A stretch of DNA of 64,000 nucleotides from Candidatus Companilactobacillus pullicola (GCA_019116025.1 DXCM01000042.1:20482-84481), one strand, 5' to 3'. Positions 8,019-17,055 are shown, counted from the stretch's first letter. Numbers and translations are program-made. Notes: a model not told the origin generated them from the sequence alone.

Positions 8019-9321
8019 TCGCTTGATCATTCAGATCTTATTAGTTATCGCCGTTATAACGAGTATCGTACTCTCCTTCTTTATATGGACGAATACAGCC
8101 CGTTATCAACGAGGACGCAACATCGACGTTACATCGACACAATCGAACAAAAATGAAGTACCAATTAATCAGGTCATCAGTGCCACATCAGTAATTTGGC
8201 ATGATGATGATAGTCAAAAGTTAATTTATAACAGTAATGATAGTATTGCTTTGAGCATTCAAAAAATTATGCAGGACTGGAAAATTGATAGTCCTAAATT
8301 AGTTTCTAAGAAAGATGGAGCTTACTATCAAAAAGTCATTCAATCAAAAGATGTTATTCAGCTGGTTTATCCAACTTCAGTTTCAAGCAGTATTTTGGGT
8401 TATTTATTGAACAATAACAGCTTGCGAAATGACAAATCGTATTCTTTCAATCGAATTTTAATTAATTTGAAAGATAAAAAGGATAGCAACATCTATCTAG
8501 CTAATGATAGTAATTATGCTGTCTACAAGGCATCGGTTAGAAACGCGACATCCGCACCAATTTCTAAGTTAGTTAAGAAAGCTAATATCAATTTGAAGAT
8601 TCGCTTGAATATCATGAAGCATGGTGTTTTCACTTTCTATACTGAGCCTATCAAGCTCAAGTCGTACTCATACGTCATCAGCAGCAAGGAAGATGGCGAG
8701 TATACAACGGCGTTGTTCGATTCAAATACCAATGGCTTGGTAACATCTGAAGACAATGGCGTCTATACCTATAATTATGGTGAGTCGAAGCGTCTGGTTT
8801 CTGATCATAATTCAGGAGAATTGAGTTTTGAAGATTATACGGATACTTCGGTTCCAAAGACGCAGTTGGCTTTCCTACAACGTGGTTATCAAAAAGTAGT
8901 TAATCTGCAAAATTCAATTTCCAATTTACGCTTGTACAGCGCTGACTGGAGTAATAAGAATCTGATCTTCCGTGAGTATGTTGAAGGTTTCCCAATCTTT
9001 AAGAAGAGTGAATTTGGTTCAATCAGAATCAAATTTAGTCGTAAAGGTAGTACGGAACATTTCTTGAATAAAGTACTAGAAGTCCCAGTCCCATCAGATC
9101 AAGCTGCAACTAAGTTGAAGTCAACCAGCGATATTTTCAAAGGCTTGGAGAGAGCCGGATATTCACCTAATGATGTCCAAAATATTGAAGTCGGCTATCA
9201 ATGGGAAAGTGAGGCTGATAATGAAAAAGTTGTCGATTTGAAGCCAACCTATTACATTAAGATTCAAAATCACTGGAAACCATATAGCGACTGGGCAAAT
9301 GATACGGCGGAGGATAAATAG
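8008..9321 (+). CDS. walH: Two-component system activity regulator WalH (YycH)
   Basis: This is a 437-residue protein with one N-terminal membrane anchor (LIIQILLVIAVITSIVLSFFIW) and a large extracytoplasmic part. In B. subtilis YycH and YycI form a membrane complex with WalK that restrains it; a similar role is inferred. The identification rests on position between walK and walI plus the typical YycH pattern (GYLLNNN, TFYTEPI, LAFLQRGY). The ATG at 8008 lies 11 bases inside walK after GGAGGAG. The stop abuts the walI start, so the genes are coupled. Confidence 0.93.
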   Translation: MKFSRLIIQILLVIAVITSIVLSFFIWTNTARYQRGRNIDVTSTQSNKNEVPINQVISATSVIWHDDDSQKLIYNSNDSIALSIQKIMQDWKIDSPKLVSKKDGAYYQKVIQSKDVIQLVYPTSVSSSILGYLLNNNSLRNDKSYSFNRILINLKDKKDSNIYLANDSNYAVYKASVRNATSAPISKLVKKANINLKIRLNIMKHGVFTFYTEPIKLKSYSYVISSKEDGEYTTALFDSNTNGLVTSEDNGVYTYNYGESKRLVSDHNSGELSFEDYTDTSVPKTQLAFLQRGYQKVVNLQNSISNLRLYSADWSNKNLIFREYVEGFPIFKKSEFGSIRIKFSRKGSTEHFLNKVLEVPVPSDQAATKLKSTSDIFKGLERAGYSPNDVQNIEVGYQWESEADNEKVVDLKPTYYIKIQNHWKPYSDWANDTAEDK

Positions 9322-10137
9322 ATGGATTTTAGAAGAATTGAAGTAATTTTCTTAATCGTTTTTTTCTCATTAGATATCTTTTTATTCTTGTCTTTTCGAA
9401 ACAGTCAACAATTGGTCAGCAGTTCTAGCACCAATACGTCGACCGTTGCAGAAATGCGAAAGCGTAATATCAGTTTTGGAACCTTGGATACTAAGAATGG
9501 GAGTGCCTATTATTTAGGTTCCCAACCTGATAATTCCTTGGCTCAAAATGTTAACAAATTGCGTAATCAAGAAGTCCAATATGATGAAAATGATCGTAAG
9601 ATCACAAGTAGTTTGAACAGCACAATTGCTGTGACAACCGCTGACAGACAAAAGATCATGGATAAATTTATCAAAAAAGACTCGAATGTATTATTCGGCA
9701 GTGATTATAAGTATGCGCCACAACTGTCGACCACGTCGCAAATGGTTTATGTCGGTACAGGTAGTTTAGGTGAAATTTATGATAAAACCTGTGAGCTGAC
9801 CTTTACAATTGAAAGTGGTCGCGTTGTTAGTTATACTCAGACTCATGTTAAGTCAATGATCATTTTGCACGAAAGTCAGACGATTAAGAGTGAAAAAGAA
9901 GTCATTACTAACCTTTACGCTAACTCTGAAATACCGAATAATTCCAAAATTTCTTACGCTAATTTAGCCTATACGAAATTGTTGGTAGCAAAGAATAGTA
10001 CGATCTATATTCCAGTCTGGTTTGTAACGATTAGAAATAAAGATAGTAAAGTTAGTTCCGTTAAGAAGGTTAACGCCTTTACGGGCAATATTATAAAGAA
10101 TTCAGCAAATGGAGATAGCAGTTACAATGCCCAATGA
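9322..10137 (+). CDS. walI: Two-component system regulatory protein WalI (YycI)
   Basis: This is a 271-residue protein with an N-terminal anchor (VIFLIVFFSLDIFLFLSF) and an exported YycI domain; the C-terminus carries the typical VWFVTIRNKDSKVSSVKKVNAFTG stretch resembling the WalH C-terminal fold. It starts immediately after the walH stop. It is expected to bind WalH and the WalK transmembrane region. The walJ start lies within its last codons. Confidence 0.93.
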   Translation: MDFRRIEVIFLIVFFSLDIFLFLSFRNSQQLVSSSSTNTSTVAEMRKRNISFGTLDTKNGSAYYLGSQPDNSLAQNVNKLRNQEVQYDENDRKITSSLNSTIAVTTADRQKIMDKFIKKDSNVLFGSDYKYAPQLSTTSQMVYVGTGSLGEIYDKTCELTFTIESGRVVSYTQTHVKSMIILHESQTIKSEKEVITNLYANSEIPNNSKISYANLAYTKLLVAKNSTIYIPVWFVTIRNKDSKVSSVKKVNAFTGNIIKNSANGDSSYNAQ

Positions 10138-10939
10138 TGATGAAGATGATTTAAAAATTAGTGTGCTTGCTAGCAGCAGCTCAGGTAATGCTACATATAT
10201 TGAGACCCCTAAACATCATGTTTTAGTTGATGCCGGGTTATCAGGGAAAAAGATTAAAGAGGCAATGGAGAGTATCGGCAAAGATATCAATACAGTTGAT
10301 TCTTTGTTTGTGACGCATGAACATACCGACCATATTAAAGGTGTCGGCGTGTTGGCGAGAAGATACAATCTAAATGTTTATGCCAATGAAAAAACGTGGC
10401 AAGCAATGTTGCCAAAAATTGGCAAGGTACCTGAAGATGAAATCAATGTCTTTGAACATAATAAGATTATGTCCTTAGATGATTTAGATATTGAGAGTTT
10501 TGCGGTTTCTCATGATGCGGCAGACCCACAGTTTTATAAGTTTTATCATAATGGCAAAGAATTTGTTATTTTGACGGATACCGGTTATGTCTCTGAACGT
10601 GTCCAAAAGACGATTGAGAACGCTGATGGTTATTTGTTGGAATGTAACCATGATGTAGAAATGTTGCGCGAGGGCTTTTATCCTTGGCCACTGAAGCAAC
10701 GTATCTTGAGTGAAAAAGGCCATCTTTCTAACGAAGACGGTGCTCACACTTTAATGGATGTCATCGGTAATAATACTAAGCAAATTTATCTAGGTCACTT
10801 GAGTCATGAAAATAACACTAAACAAGTTGCCCGAACAGAGGTAACACAAGTGTTAGAGGACCACGATTTTGCAGTTGGCCATGATTTTCAGATCAACGAT
10901 ACTGACCCAGCGATTGCCGATCCGTTGATTGCATTGTAG
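10127..10939 (+). CDS. walJ: MBL-fold exonuclease WalJ (YycJ/VicX)
   Basis: This 270-residue metallo-beta-lactamase-fold protein has the HxHxDH signature in FVTHEHTDHIKG, the leading block SVLASSSSGNATYIE and later metal ligands (ILTDTGYVSE, LLECNHD, GHLS). YycJ homologues are nucleases linked to cell division and mismatch-repair excision in Firmicutes. I set the start at ATG 10127, ten bases after GGAG; an ATG at 10109 is possible but has no SD. The gene overlaps walI by 11 bases, the usual arrangement. Confidence 0.92.
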   Translation: MPNDDEDDLKISVLASSSSGNATYIETPKHHVLVDAGLSGKKIKEAMESIGKDINTVDSLFVTHEHTDHIKGVGVLARRYNLNVYANEKTWQAMLPKIGKVPEDEINVFEHNKIMSLDDLDIESFAVSHDAADPQFYKFYHNGKEFVILTDTGYVSERVQKTIENADGYLLECNHDVEMLREGFYPWPLKQRILSEKGHLSNEDGAHTLMDVIGNNTKQIYLGHLSHENNTKQVARTEVTQVLEDHDFAVGHDFQINDTDPAIADPLIAL

Positions 10940-11027
10940 TTCTTTATAAATAAATCATATGTCGTTCATAATTTTTTCATAATTGAAAGTTATATTATAG
11001 ATAAAAAATATGGGGAGTGAATATTAC

Positions 11028-12419
11028 ATGAATAACGATGAAAAAAAGGACAAGTCTGAATCAAGAGTAGAAGAAAAAAAGCGTAATTCCAATGGTAAGG
11101 AATCAGGCGGCAATTCTTTACTTAAGACAGGTATTGTAGCTTTTATTTCAGCCGCTTTAGGTGTTGTTATTGCCTTCGCAGGTTTCACTTACTTTGGTGG
11201 TGGTAATAACTCCTCAAACTCAGCTGCGGTTGGTAATACCGCCGGAACGACTCAAGTAAGCAATACTAAAGTAAATACTTCTAGTTCAATGTCAGGTGCT
11301 TACAAAAAAGTCAATGGAGCGGTTGTTTCTGTAATTAATCTTCAAAAACAAAAGGAACAACAATCTAGCGATGGCAGCTTGTCATCAATTTTTGGAGATT
11401 TGTTTGGTGATAGTGGAAGTAGCGACAGTAACTCTTCTGACAGTTCCCAATCTAGTGACAGCAATTCTTCAGATTCCAATTCATCTGATTCTAATTCAAG
11501 TAGTTCTTCTAGCAATAGTAACCTGCAAGAATACAGTGAAGGATCAGGTGTGATCTACGCTAAACAAAATGGTAAAGGTTATATCGTAACTAATAATCAC
11601 GTTGTTTCTGGCTCAGATTCTTTGGAAATCATTCTTGAAGATGGTACAAAAGTTTCCGCTAAATTAGTTGGTACTGATTCCACAACCGACTTGGCTGTTT
11701 TGGAAATACCTGGAAGCAAAGTGCCAGCCACAGCTTCATTCGGTAACTCAGATAACGTAACACCAGGAGATCCAGTAATCGCTATTGGTTCACCATTAGG
11801 TAGCGAATATGCTACAACAGTTACACAAGGTATCATTTCTGCTACAAACAGAACTGTTACAACACAAGATCAAAATACCGGACAAGCAACCGGTGAAGCT
11901 ACTGTTCTTCAAACCGATGCTGCAATTAATCCTGGTAACTCAGGTGGTCCTTTGGTTAACGCCGCTGGACAAATTATTGGTATCAACTCAATGAAACTAG
12001 CATCAAGTACGGATGGTTCATCTGTTGAAGGTATGGGCTTTGCTATTCCAAGTAACGAAGTAGTTAAGATCATCAATCAATTAGTTGAAAATGGTAAAGT
12101 TGAAAGACCTTCATTGGGTATCAAAGTACTCGACCTAGATCAGATTACTGATGATTCACAATCAAGTTTGAAGTTACCAAGCAATGTAACCAAAGGTGTA
12201 GTTGTTTATAGTACAACAAGTGGTTCTGTAGCTAAGGCCGCTGGTATGAAGAAATACGATGTTATCGTGAAGTTAGGCGATAAGACAGTAACATCCGTCG
12301 CTGACTTACATACAGCCTTATACTCACATTCAATTGGTGATACCGTAAATGTTGAATACTACCGTAACGGTAAGTTGAATACAGCTAAGGTACACTTAAC
12401 TAAGAAAACTTCAGAATAG
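11028..12419 (+). CDS. htrA: Membrane-anchored serine protease HtrA (DegP family)
   Basis: This is a surface quality-control protease and chaperone of 463 residues. A charged cytoplasmic N-terminus is followed by one TM helix (GIVAFISAALGVVIAFAGFTYF). The trypsin-like domain has triad H191 (TNNHVV), D221 (TDLAVL) and S305 (NPGNSGGPL), and is followed by a single PDZ domain (about 360-455). A long low-complexity run of Ser-Asp-Asn dipeptides sits between strand VVSVINLQ and SGVIY, inside the position of loop LA, making that loop much longer than usual. The start at 11028 follows GGGGAG; the ATG at 11010 overlaps that SD. It ends in a strong terminator, and is the last gene of the wal cluster. 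Confidence 0.96.
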   Translation: MNNDEKKDKSESRVEEKKRNSNGKESGGNSLLKTGIVAFISAALGVVIAFAGFTYFGGGNNSSNSAAVGNTAGTTQVSNTKVNTSSSMSGAYKKVNGAVVSVINLQKQKEQQSSDGSLSSIFGDLFGDSGSSDSNSSDSSQSSDSNSSDSNSSDSNSSSSSSNSNLQEYSEGSGVIYAKQNGKGYIVTNNHVVSGSDSLEIILEDGTKVSAKLVGTDSTTDLAVLEIPGSKVPATASFGNSDNVTPGDPVIAIGSPLGSEYATTVTQGIISATNRTVTTQDQNTGQATGEATVLQTDAAINPGNSGGPLVNAAGQIIGINSMKLASSTDGSSVEGMGFAIPSNEVVKIINQLVENGKVERPSLGIKVLDLDQITDDSQSSLKLPSNVTKGVVVYSTTSGSVAKAAGMKKYDVIVKLGDKTVTSVADLHTALYSHSIGDTVNVEYYRNGKLNTAKVHLTKKTSE

Positions 12420-12423
12420 AATG

Positions 12424-12467
12424 AAAAGACGTGAAAACAAGTGAATGCTAGTTTCACGTCTTTTTTT
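12424..12467 (+). terminator. Terminator of htrA
   Basis: AAAGACGTGAAA pairs with TTTCACGTCTTT and is followed by a T7 run. Confidence 0.9.
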
Positions 12468-12527
12468 GAACATTTTTTTCAATATAATAGATTTTCTTCG
12501 GTAATAGAGATGACTAATGAACAAGAG

Positions 12528-12624
12528 TTATCCACAAGTGTTGATAACCTGTGAATAAGTCGATAAAAAATTGTTATATCGTTGTAGAAAAGTTTTCCAC
12601 AATTTTACCCACAGCTGTTAATAA
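12528..12624. promoter_or_regulatory. Cluster of DnaA-box-like sites
   Basis: In the 390-base gap between htrA and rlmH there is a perfect TTATCCACA (12528-12536) and, on the opposite strand, TTATCAACA (12539-12547) and TTATTCACA (12550-12558). TTTTCCACA (12593-12601), TTACCCACA (12605-12613) and a weaker TTATTAACA (12616-12624, minus) follow. The surrounding DNA is AT-rich. dnaA is not in the window, so this is either a DnaA-titration/regulatory cluster near the origin or part of a split origin; the function is inferred. Confidence 0.7.
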
Positions 12625-12812
12625 CTTTTAACTATACAAAATATCTATTGACTAAAAAAGCCTTACACCAGTAAGGAAGAGTGTTACACAAGTATGGACA
12701 AACTTTTATTTTTCGGTGCAAAAATAAATTGTCATGATAATTCGTAATTTAGAAAAATTTGGCAATTGGTCATTAGTTTCGTATGATATTTAATTGAGGA
12801 GATTTTTTGATT

Positions 12813-13292
12813 ATGAATATAAAAATGGTTACTGTTGGTAAATTAAAAGAAAAGTATTTTAAAGCAGGAATTGCAGAATACGCAAAGCGTTTAGGCGCTT
12901 TCTGTAAGTTTCAAATAGTGGAGTGTCCGGATGAAAAAGCTCCTGAAAACCTTAGTGAAGCACAAGATGAAAAGGTGAAACAAATAGAGGGAGAACGAAT
13001 ATTAAGTAAAATCAAGGATAAGGAATATGTAATTTTACTTGATTTACGTGGTAAAGAATTAACCTCAGAGGAAATGGCCAAAAAGATTGACGACTTATCC
13101 ACATATGGAACAAGTGATATCACTTTCGTAATCGGTGGATCACTAGGAGTTAGTCCAGAAGTAACGAAACGTGCTGATTATAGTGTTTGTTTCGGTAAGT
13201 TTACTTTGCCTCATCAGTTGATGCGTTTGGTTTTAACGGAACAGATTTATCGTTCATTTATGATTATCAATCATCGTACGTATCATAAATAA
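12813..13292 (+). CDS. rlmH: 23S rRNA pseudouridine-1915 N3-methyltransferase RlmH
   Basis: This SPOUT-class methyltransferase modifies m3-psi-1915 in helix 69 of 23S rRNA. At 159 residues it has the exact family length. Motifs include the N-terminal [16 protein letters not shown], the SAM-binding trefoil knot [12 protein letters not shown] and the C-terminal [23 protein letters not shown]. The ATG at 12813 follows GAGGAG at ten bases. In staphylococci the 3' end of this gene (orfX) is the SCCmec attachment site; here the equivalent TATCATAAATAA end is followed by repeat B1 rather than a cassette. Confidence 0.97.
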   Translation: MNIKMVTVGKLKEKYFKAGIAEYAKRLGAFCKFQIVECPDEKAPENLSEAQDEKVKQIEGERILSKIKDKEYVILLDLRGKELTSEEMAKKIDDLSTYGTSDITFVIGGSLGVSPEVTKRADYSVCFGKFTLPHQLMRLVLTEQIYRSFMIINHRTYHK

Positions 13293-13340
13293 AATTACGT
13301 AAATAGTTTGGATAAATATCAACTGATGTGGTGGAAGTAT

Positions 13341-13459
13341 GCTCGTCGGTAGTAGAAAATCTGTGGGCCACTGGAACGTGGTGGACACGGCTTGAAGCTA
13401 ATAATTTTCCACTTCGTGAAAAATCATGGATCTCCAAGTCCGGTCTTCTACTAACCTTG
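13341..13459 (+). repeat. Palindromic repeat family B, copy 1 (3'-truncated)
   Basis: The copy matches the left two-thirds of copies B2 and B3: AATCTGTGGGCC, the hairpin CCAC-TGGAACGT-GTGG, GGCTTGAAGCTAATAATTTT, and GGATCTCCAAGTCCGGTC, ending at CTAACCTTG. The right terminal arm found in B2 and B3 is missing. It lies about 50 bases after rlmH. It is not coding: the open frame across it is only the repeat read through. Confidence 0.8.
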
Positions 13460-13466
13460 TTTAAAG

Positions 13467-13543
13467 AAAAAACGGCATTTATTAAGAGTGAGAGATTCAG
13501 ATATATTTTATATATCTGCTCGTTTAATAGATGCCGTTTTTTT
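13467..13543 (+). terminator. Long-stem hairpin with T run
   Basis: AAAAAACGGCAT pairs with ATGCCGTTTTTTT, with inner pairing of ATTAA with TTAAT and a palindromic AGATATATTTTATATATCT tip. It is most likely the terminator of the rlmH transcript, reached after repeat B1. Confidence 0.75.
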
Positions 13544-13637
13544 GCTGTCTGAAATTCTAATTAAAGACAATATTCAAAATAGAAAGGATATCGAATTAAA
13601 TAATTTATCTCAAATTAAATAATAGAAGTGTTGTTTA

Positions 13638-13808
13638 GTCTGGAACAAAAATTGGGAATGCGTTCAGCTATGAAATTATTGTTATCGGCTTTGCCGATTA
13701 CAATAAGGCCGACTTTTGAAATCCATTATTTTGCACGAAGTGAAAAATAATTAGTTCAAAATCGCACCCATAGCGTTCCAACAGCATTCCCAATTTTTGT
13801 GGAGGACG
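13638..13808 (+). repeat. Palindromic repeat family A, copy 1
   Basis: A ~170-bp element is bounded by near-inverted ends (GTCTGG...AATTGGGAATGC and GCATTCCCAATT...GGAGGAC). Inside are a hairpin ATCGGC-TTT-GCCGAT and a hairpin ATTATTTTGCAC-GAA-GTGAAAAATAAT. Copies A2 and A3 share the layout. No ORF is conserved. It occupies much of the rlmH to SLAP gap (13293-13949); the ~140 bases after it presumably hold the SLAP gene promoter. Confidence 0.85.
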
Positions 13809-13949
13809 GGAATCAAGCACTATCCTTCCTCTCTTTATTAAGAATTTGTTTTATTTTTGAATAATATATTGTTAATAAAATATTTTCTCTTAGAATTAAA
13901 GTTGAATAAATAGAAACTTAGGTAATTTCCTTTGGGGATGTAAAAAACA

Positions 13950-15551
13950 ATGAAAAATAGTAAAAAGATTTTAGCAGCTTCTGCTGTAGCAATTATGTTG
14001 GCACCAGCCGCAATTTCTGCCATTCCACAACAAACAATTCAAGCTAGTGGTTTGGTTGGATTAGTAGGAACAATTAGACGTGATGGTGGACAAATTGTTG
14101 ACGATAACGGAAATATCACTAAATCAACTTTGCCTAACTTTAGTTCATGGAAACTAGGTCAAACAAAACAATTACGCGGTAAAACTTATTATCAAGTTGG
14201 TAATAACGAATGGGTCGCTTTTGACTCAATGGATATCGCTGTAAATGGTAATAAATTAAATAGTTACGCAACTAATTACAACGCTGACGTCCGTAATGTT
14301 GCCACAGTTGCCGGTAATACAAAGATTGTTAATAGTAATGGTCAAAGCACTGGTCGAGTTTTGCCAAAGGGTAGTCAATGGCAACTAGGTGATATTGCTA
14401 CTATCAATGGCACTGCCTATTATGAAGTTGGCACTGATCAATGGATTGCTGCTAGTTCTGTAACTAATATGGTTTCTAGTGATACTAGTAATCAAGCCGC
14501 TGGTAAGCAAACTCAAACAAATACAACGACTACAACTACTAATACAGCAGCTAAGAAAATTGGAACTTTGAATTCAACGGCTTCAATTTATGGTTCTGAT
14601 GGAAAACCAATGGGTATGACTTTACCTCAAGGCAGTCAATGGCAATTAGGTGCTTTAATTACGGTTGGTAGTAAAAAGATGTATCAAGTTGCAACTAATG
14701 AATATATTGACGCTTCCTTAGTTAATGTTGCTGGACAAACACAAACGCCAACAACTTCTACTGACGATAATAGTTCGGCTGGAAAAGTTGGTACAACAAC
14801 TTCTAGAGTTAATATTGTTACTGCAGATGGAGTAGAAACAAGTATGACTTTAGGTCAAGGTACACAATGGAAGCTCGGCAAGACTATTAAGATCAACGGT
14901 GTTTCTTATTATGAAGTTGGAACAAATGAATATGTCGCCGCTACTAGCTTTACGTTTAACGGTGGCAATACTACAACTACAACTTCAAAGCCAAGTAATA
15001 CTCAAGTCACAATAACAGCTAATCCCGATGCAGGTGAAGTTGGTACAGCAACAACTGATCTAGGTATCGTTAATGATGCTGGAACAAGTACTGGTTCTTC
15101 ACTTCCAAAAGGTAGTCAATGGAAATTGGGCCGTATTATGAATGCTAACGGTATGGTTTATTATGAAGTTGGTAATAATGTATGGATTCCTGCCAGTGAT
15201 ATAACAATCACTAGATCAAACGGTTCAACAAGTACTTCAACGACAACAAACACAACTACGAATACAACAACAACTAATCCTGGAATCCCAACTCCAGGTA
15301 ATGGTTTGATTGGTACTACAACAGTCGCTCAAAAGACTTATGATCCATCAACTAATTCCTATGGACAAATCTTGCCAGTTAACTCATCATGGAAAATTTC
15401 TAAGTTAGTTGTAAATAAATATGGCTCATACTGGGGTCAAATTTCATCCAACGAATGGGTTTGGATCAGTACAGTTAGATTGAACAGTGGTCTTAATTTG
15501 AAGACATATGCTGTCAGTGAACCTGAATTTGCTGTAAAAATTAATAAGTGA
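13950..15551 (+). CDS. Secreted surface protein with six SLAP-type repeats
   Basis: The 533-residue precursor has a Sec signal peptide (MKNSKKILAASAVAIMLAPAAISA, cleavage near IQA-S about residue 33). Six repeats of ~55 residues follow, each of the form GT-x-IVxxxG-LPxGSxWxLG-YYEVGxNxWI-AAS, at roughly 38-90, 120-170, 203-250, 276-325, 362-412 and 455-510. They are separated by Thr/Asn/Ser-rich linkers. This is the pattern of the Lactobacillales SLAP domain, which binds cell-wall polymers. There is no LPxTG motif or TM at the C-terminus, so attachment is probably non-covalent. An S-layer or adhesin role is possible but not shown. Confidence 0.85.
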   Translation: MKNSKKILAASAVAIMLAPAAISAIPQQTIQASGLVGLVGTIRRDGGQIVDDNGNITKSTLPNFSSWKLGQTKQLRGKTYYQVGNNEWVAFDSMDIAVNGNKLNSYATNYNADVRNVATVAGNTKIVNSNGQSTGRVLPKGSQWQLGDIATINGTAYYEVGTDQWIAASSVTNMVSSDTSNQAAGKQTQTNTTTTTTNTAAKKIGTLNSTASIYGSDGKPMGMTLPQGSQWQLGALITVGSKKMYQVATNEYIDASLVNVAGQTQTPTTSTDDNSSAGKVGTTTSRVNIVTADGVETSMTLGQGTQWKLGKTIKINGVSYYEVGTNEYVAATSFTFNGGNTTTTTSKPSNTQVTITANPDAGEVGTATTDLGIVNDAGTSTGSSLPKGSQWKLGRIMNANGMVYYEVGNNVWIPASDITITRSNGSTSTSTTTNTTTNTTTTNPGIPTPGNGLIGTTTVAQKTYDPSTNSYGQILPVNSSWKISKLVVNKYGSYWGQISSNEWVWISTVRLNSGLNLKTYAVSEPEFAVKINK

Positions 15552-15554
15552 TTA

Positions 15555-15593
15555 TAAAAATACCCTCACGAAAAATCGCGAGGGTATTTTTGT
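15555..15593. terminator. Bidirectional terminator
   Basis: AAAATACCCTC pairs with GAGGGTATTTT around ACGAAAAATCGC, with A and T runs on the two sides. It separates the convergent SLAP and nucleoside hydrolase genes. Confidence 0.9.
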
Positions 15594-15599
15594 GGAGAT

Positions 15600-16538
15600 T
15601 TACTTTTCATAACTTTGAATTGAATTAAACAGGAACTTGACGAAGGCTTCACGATCGACGTCCTCGAGAACTTTAATACTGTTCTTTTGTGGAGCATCGG
15701 TTCTGCGGTCTGGATACGTCATTCCACGGTATTGATCGTTACTTAGAGAAACATCCATTGAATAGTTTGTACTCTTAGTGAACAATTCAGGAGCAATCAA
15801 ACTCATGACAGCACAAGCATCGTGAATAGGAATCTTAGTCATTCCTTTTTCTAACTCAGCCTTTGTATAGAAATTAAGTATCGAACTTGCCATAACGCCG
15901 ACATGACCTAAATCTTTAATCTTATTGATCTCATCCATAGTTAGATAGGCTTTATTTTCAGTCAGATTGAGTCCGGAAAGTGTGATTGGTAATCCGGAAT
16001 TAAAGACAATATCCATTGCTTCGGGGTCAACATAGGCGTTAAATTCAGCAGCTAAAGTAATGTTACCTTGTAAAGTTGAACCACCCATAATATAGATATG
16101 CTCGATATTCTCTTTGACGTCAGGGAAAGTCTTCAATAGTAGGGCGACGTTAGTCAATGGGGCCGTAGCGACAATGTTGACTTTTTCATCACTTTTAGAG
16201 ATACGGTCGTACATGTATGTAACGGCGTTATGACTAGTTAATGGATAATCTTGGCTGTTTTCGGGAAAATCATAACCGTCCATTCCTGTCTTACCGTGAA
16301 TTTCACCCGCAGTTTCAACTTCTTTAACTAAAGGTGTTGCTTGTCCGGAAGCCAATTCAGCGTGTGACCCTAAGAAAGTTAATAATTTCTTGGCGTTCTT
16401 AGTCACGTAGTCTAATTTTACATTGCCACCAACAGTCGTTACTCCGATTAAATCGGCTTTCTCGGGATGGGCTAGTAGAACTGTCAATGCAATGGCATCA
16501 TCAATTCCGGGGTCACAGTCCATAATTACTTTTGTCAT
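15600..16538 (-). CDS. Inosine/uridine-preferring nucleoside hydrolase
   Basis: The enzyme cleaves ribonucleosides to base plus ribose. This 312-residue member has the metal-binding N-terminal signature VIMDCDPGIDDAIAL, the ALLLKTFPDV/IYIMGG block with MGG, the EFNAYVDPEA motif and a C-terminal HDACAV stretch. I start at the ATG at 16538, preceded by GAGG at nine bases; a start five codons earlier overlaps the marR stop. It is co-transcribed with the MarR regulator just upstream, which may sense a nucleoside-related or unrelated ligand. Confidence 0.93.
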   Translation of the reverse strand: MTKVIMDCDPGIDDAIALTVLLAHPEKADLIGVTTVGGNVKLDYVTKNAKKLLTFLGSHAELASGQATPLVKEVETAGEIHGKTGMDGYDFPENSQDYPLTSHNAVTYMYDRISKSDEKVNIVATAPLTNVALLLKTFPDVKENIEHIYIMGGSTLQGNITLAAEFNAYVDPEAMDIVFNSGLPITLSGLNLTENKAYLTMDEINKIKDLGHVGVMASSILNFYTKAELEKGMTKIPIHDACAVMSLIAPELFTKSTNYSMDVSLSNDQYRGMTYPDRRTDAPQKNSIKVLEDVDREAFVKFLFNSIQSYEK

Positions 16539-16542
16539 TGGT

Positions 16543-16968
16543 TTAAACCTCACTTTTTAGTTTTTGGGGAATCTTTTTCAGTGCATGAACGAAACTACGA
16601 CGTTCTAAAGTTCCTAAGGTTGATAAAATTTTCTGATTATTATCTTCAATAAATTCATCAATCACTGGTAATAATTTTTTTGCTTTATCAGAAAGGACAA
16701 TGGTTTTTAACCGTGAATCGTTTTTAACTGGTACACGAGAAATTAATTCGTCTTTTTCCATAGTTTTAAGAATATTAGTAGCCGTGGGACGACGGATATT
16801 GAAGTCTTCTTCAATATTTTTTTGGTAAGTGTCAGTCTTGCAGTGAGCTACAAAATGAATTATTTGAACTTGTGTACCGGTCAAATCATACTTATGCGCA
16901 AAAGTATTGATATCACGGGAGATTTCGTTGGATGCAACTTTGATTAAGTGAGCAACATCGTTCGTCAT
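16543..16968 (-). CDS. MarR-family transcriptional regulator
   Basis: This 141-residue winged-helix repressor-type protein has the core LTGTQVQIIHFVAHCK, IEEDFNIRRPTATNILKTMEKDELISR (recognition helix RRPTATNIL) and the wing VPVKNDSRLKTIVLSDKAK. It is divergent from the NAD(P)-binding protein gene at 17186, with a perfect ATATTATT/AATAATAT palindrome (17056-17073) in the shared promoter region, so it may regulate both directions. The inducer is unknown. Confidence 0.9.
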   Translation of the reverse strand: MTNDVAHLIKVASNEISRDINTFAHKYDLTGTQVQIIHFVAHCKTDTYQKNIEEDFNIRRPTATNILKTMEKDELISRVPVKNDSRLKTIVLSDKAKKLLPVIDEFIEDNNQKILSTLGTLERRSFVHALKKIPQKLKSEV

Positions 16969-17055
16969 AAAACCCCTCCTTTGAGATTTAGAATACGAAG
17001 CAATTATAACATTTCAGAGCACTTGAAATATTTGATTAAAAGTCATTTATAGCTG

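Noticed and set aside
12528..12624. Chromosomal oriC proper
   Set aside because: dnaA, dnaN and a DNA-unwinding repeat are not visible; only a DnaA-box cluster can be claimed.
13328..13552. 74-codon frame across repeat B1
   Set aside because: It runs through the repeat and the terminator hairpin, has no SD and is not kept in frame in B2 or B3.
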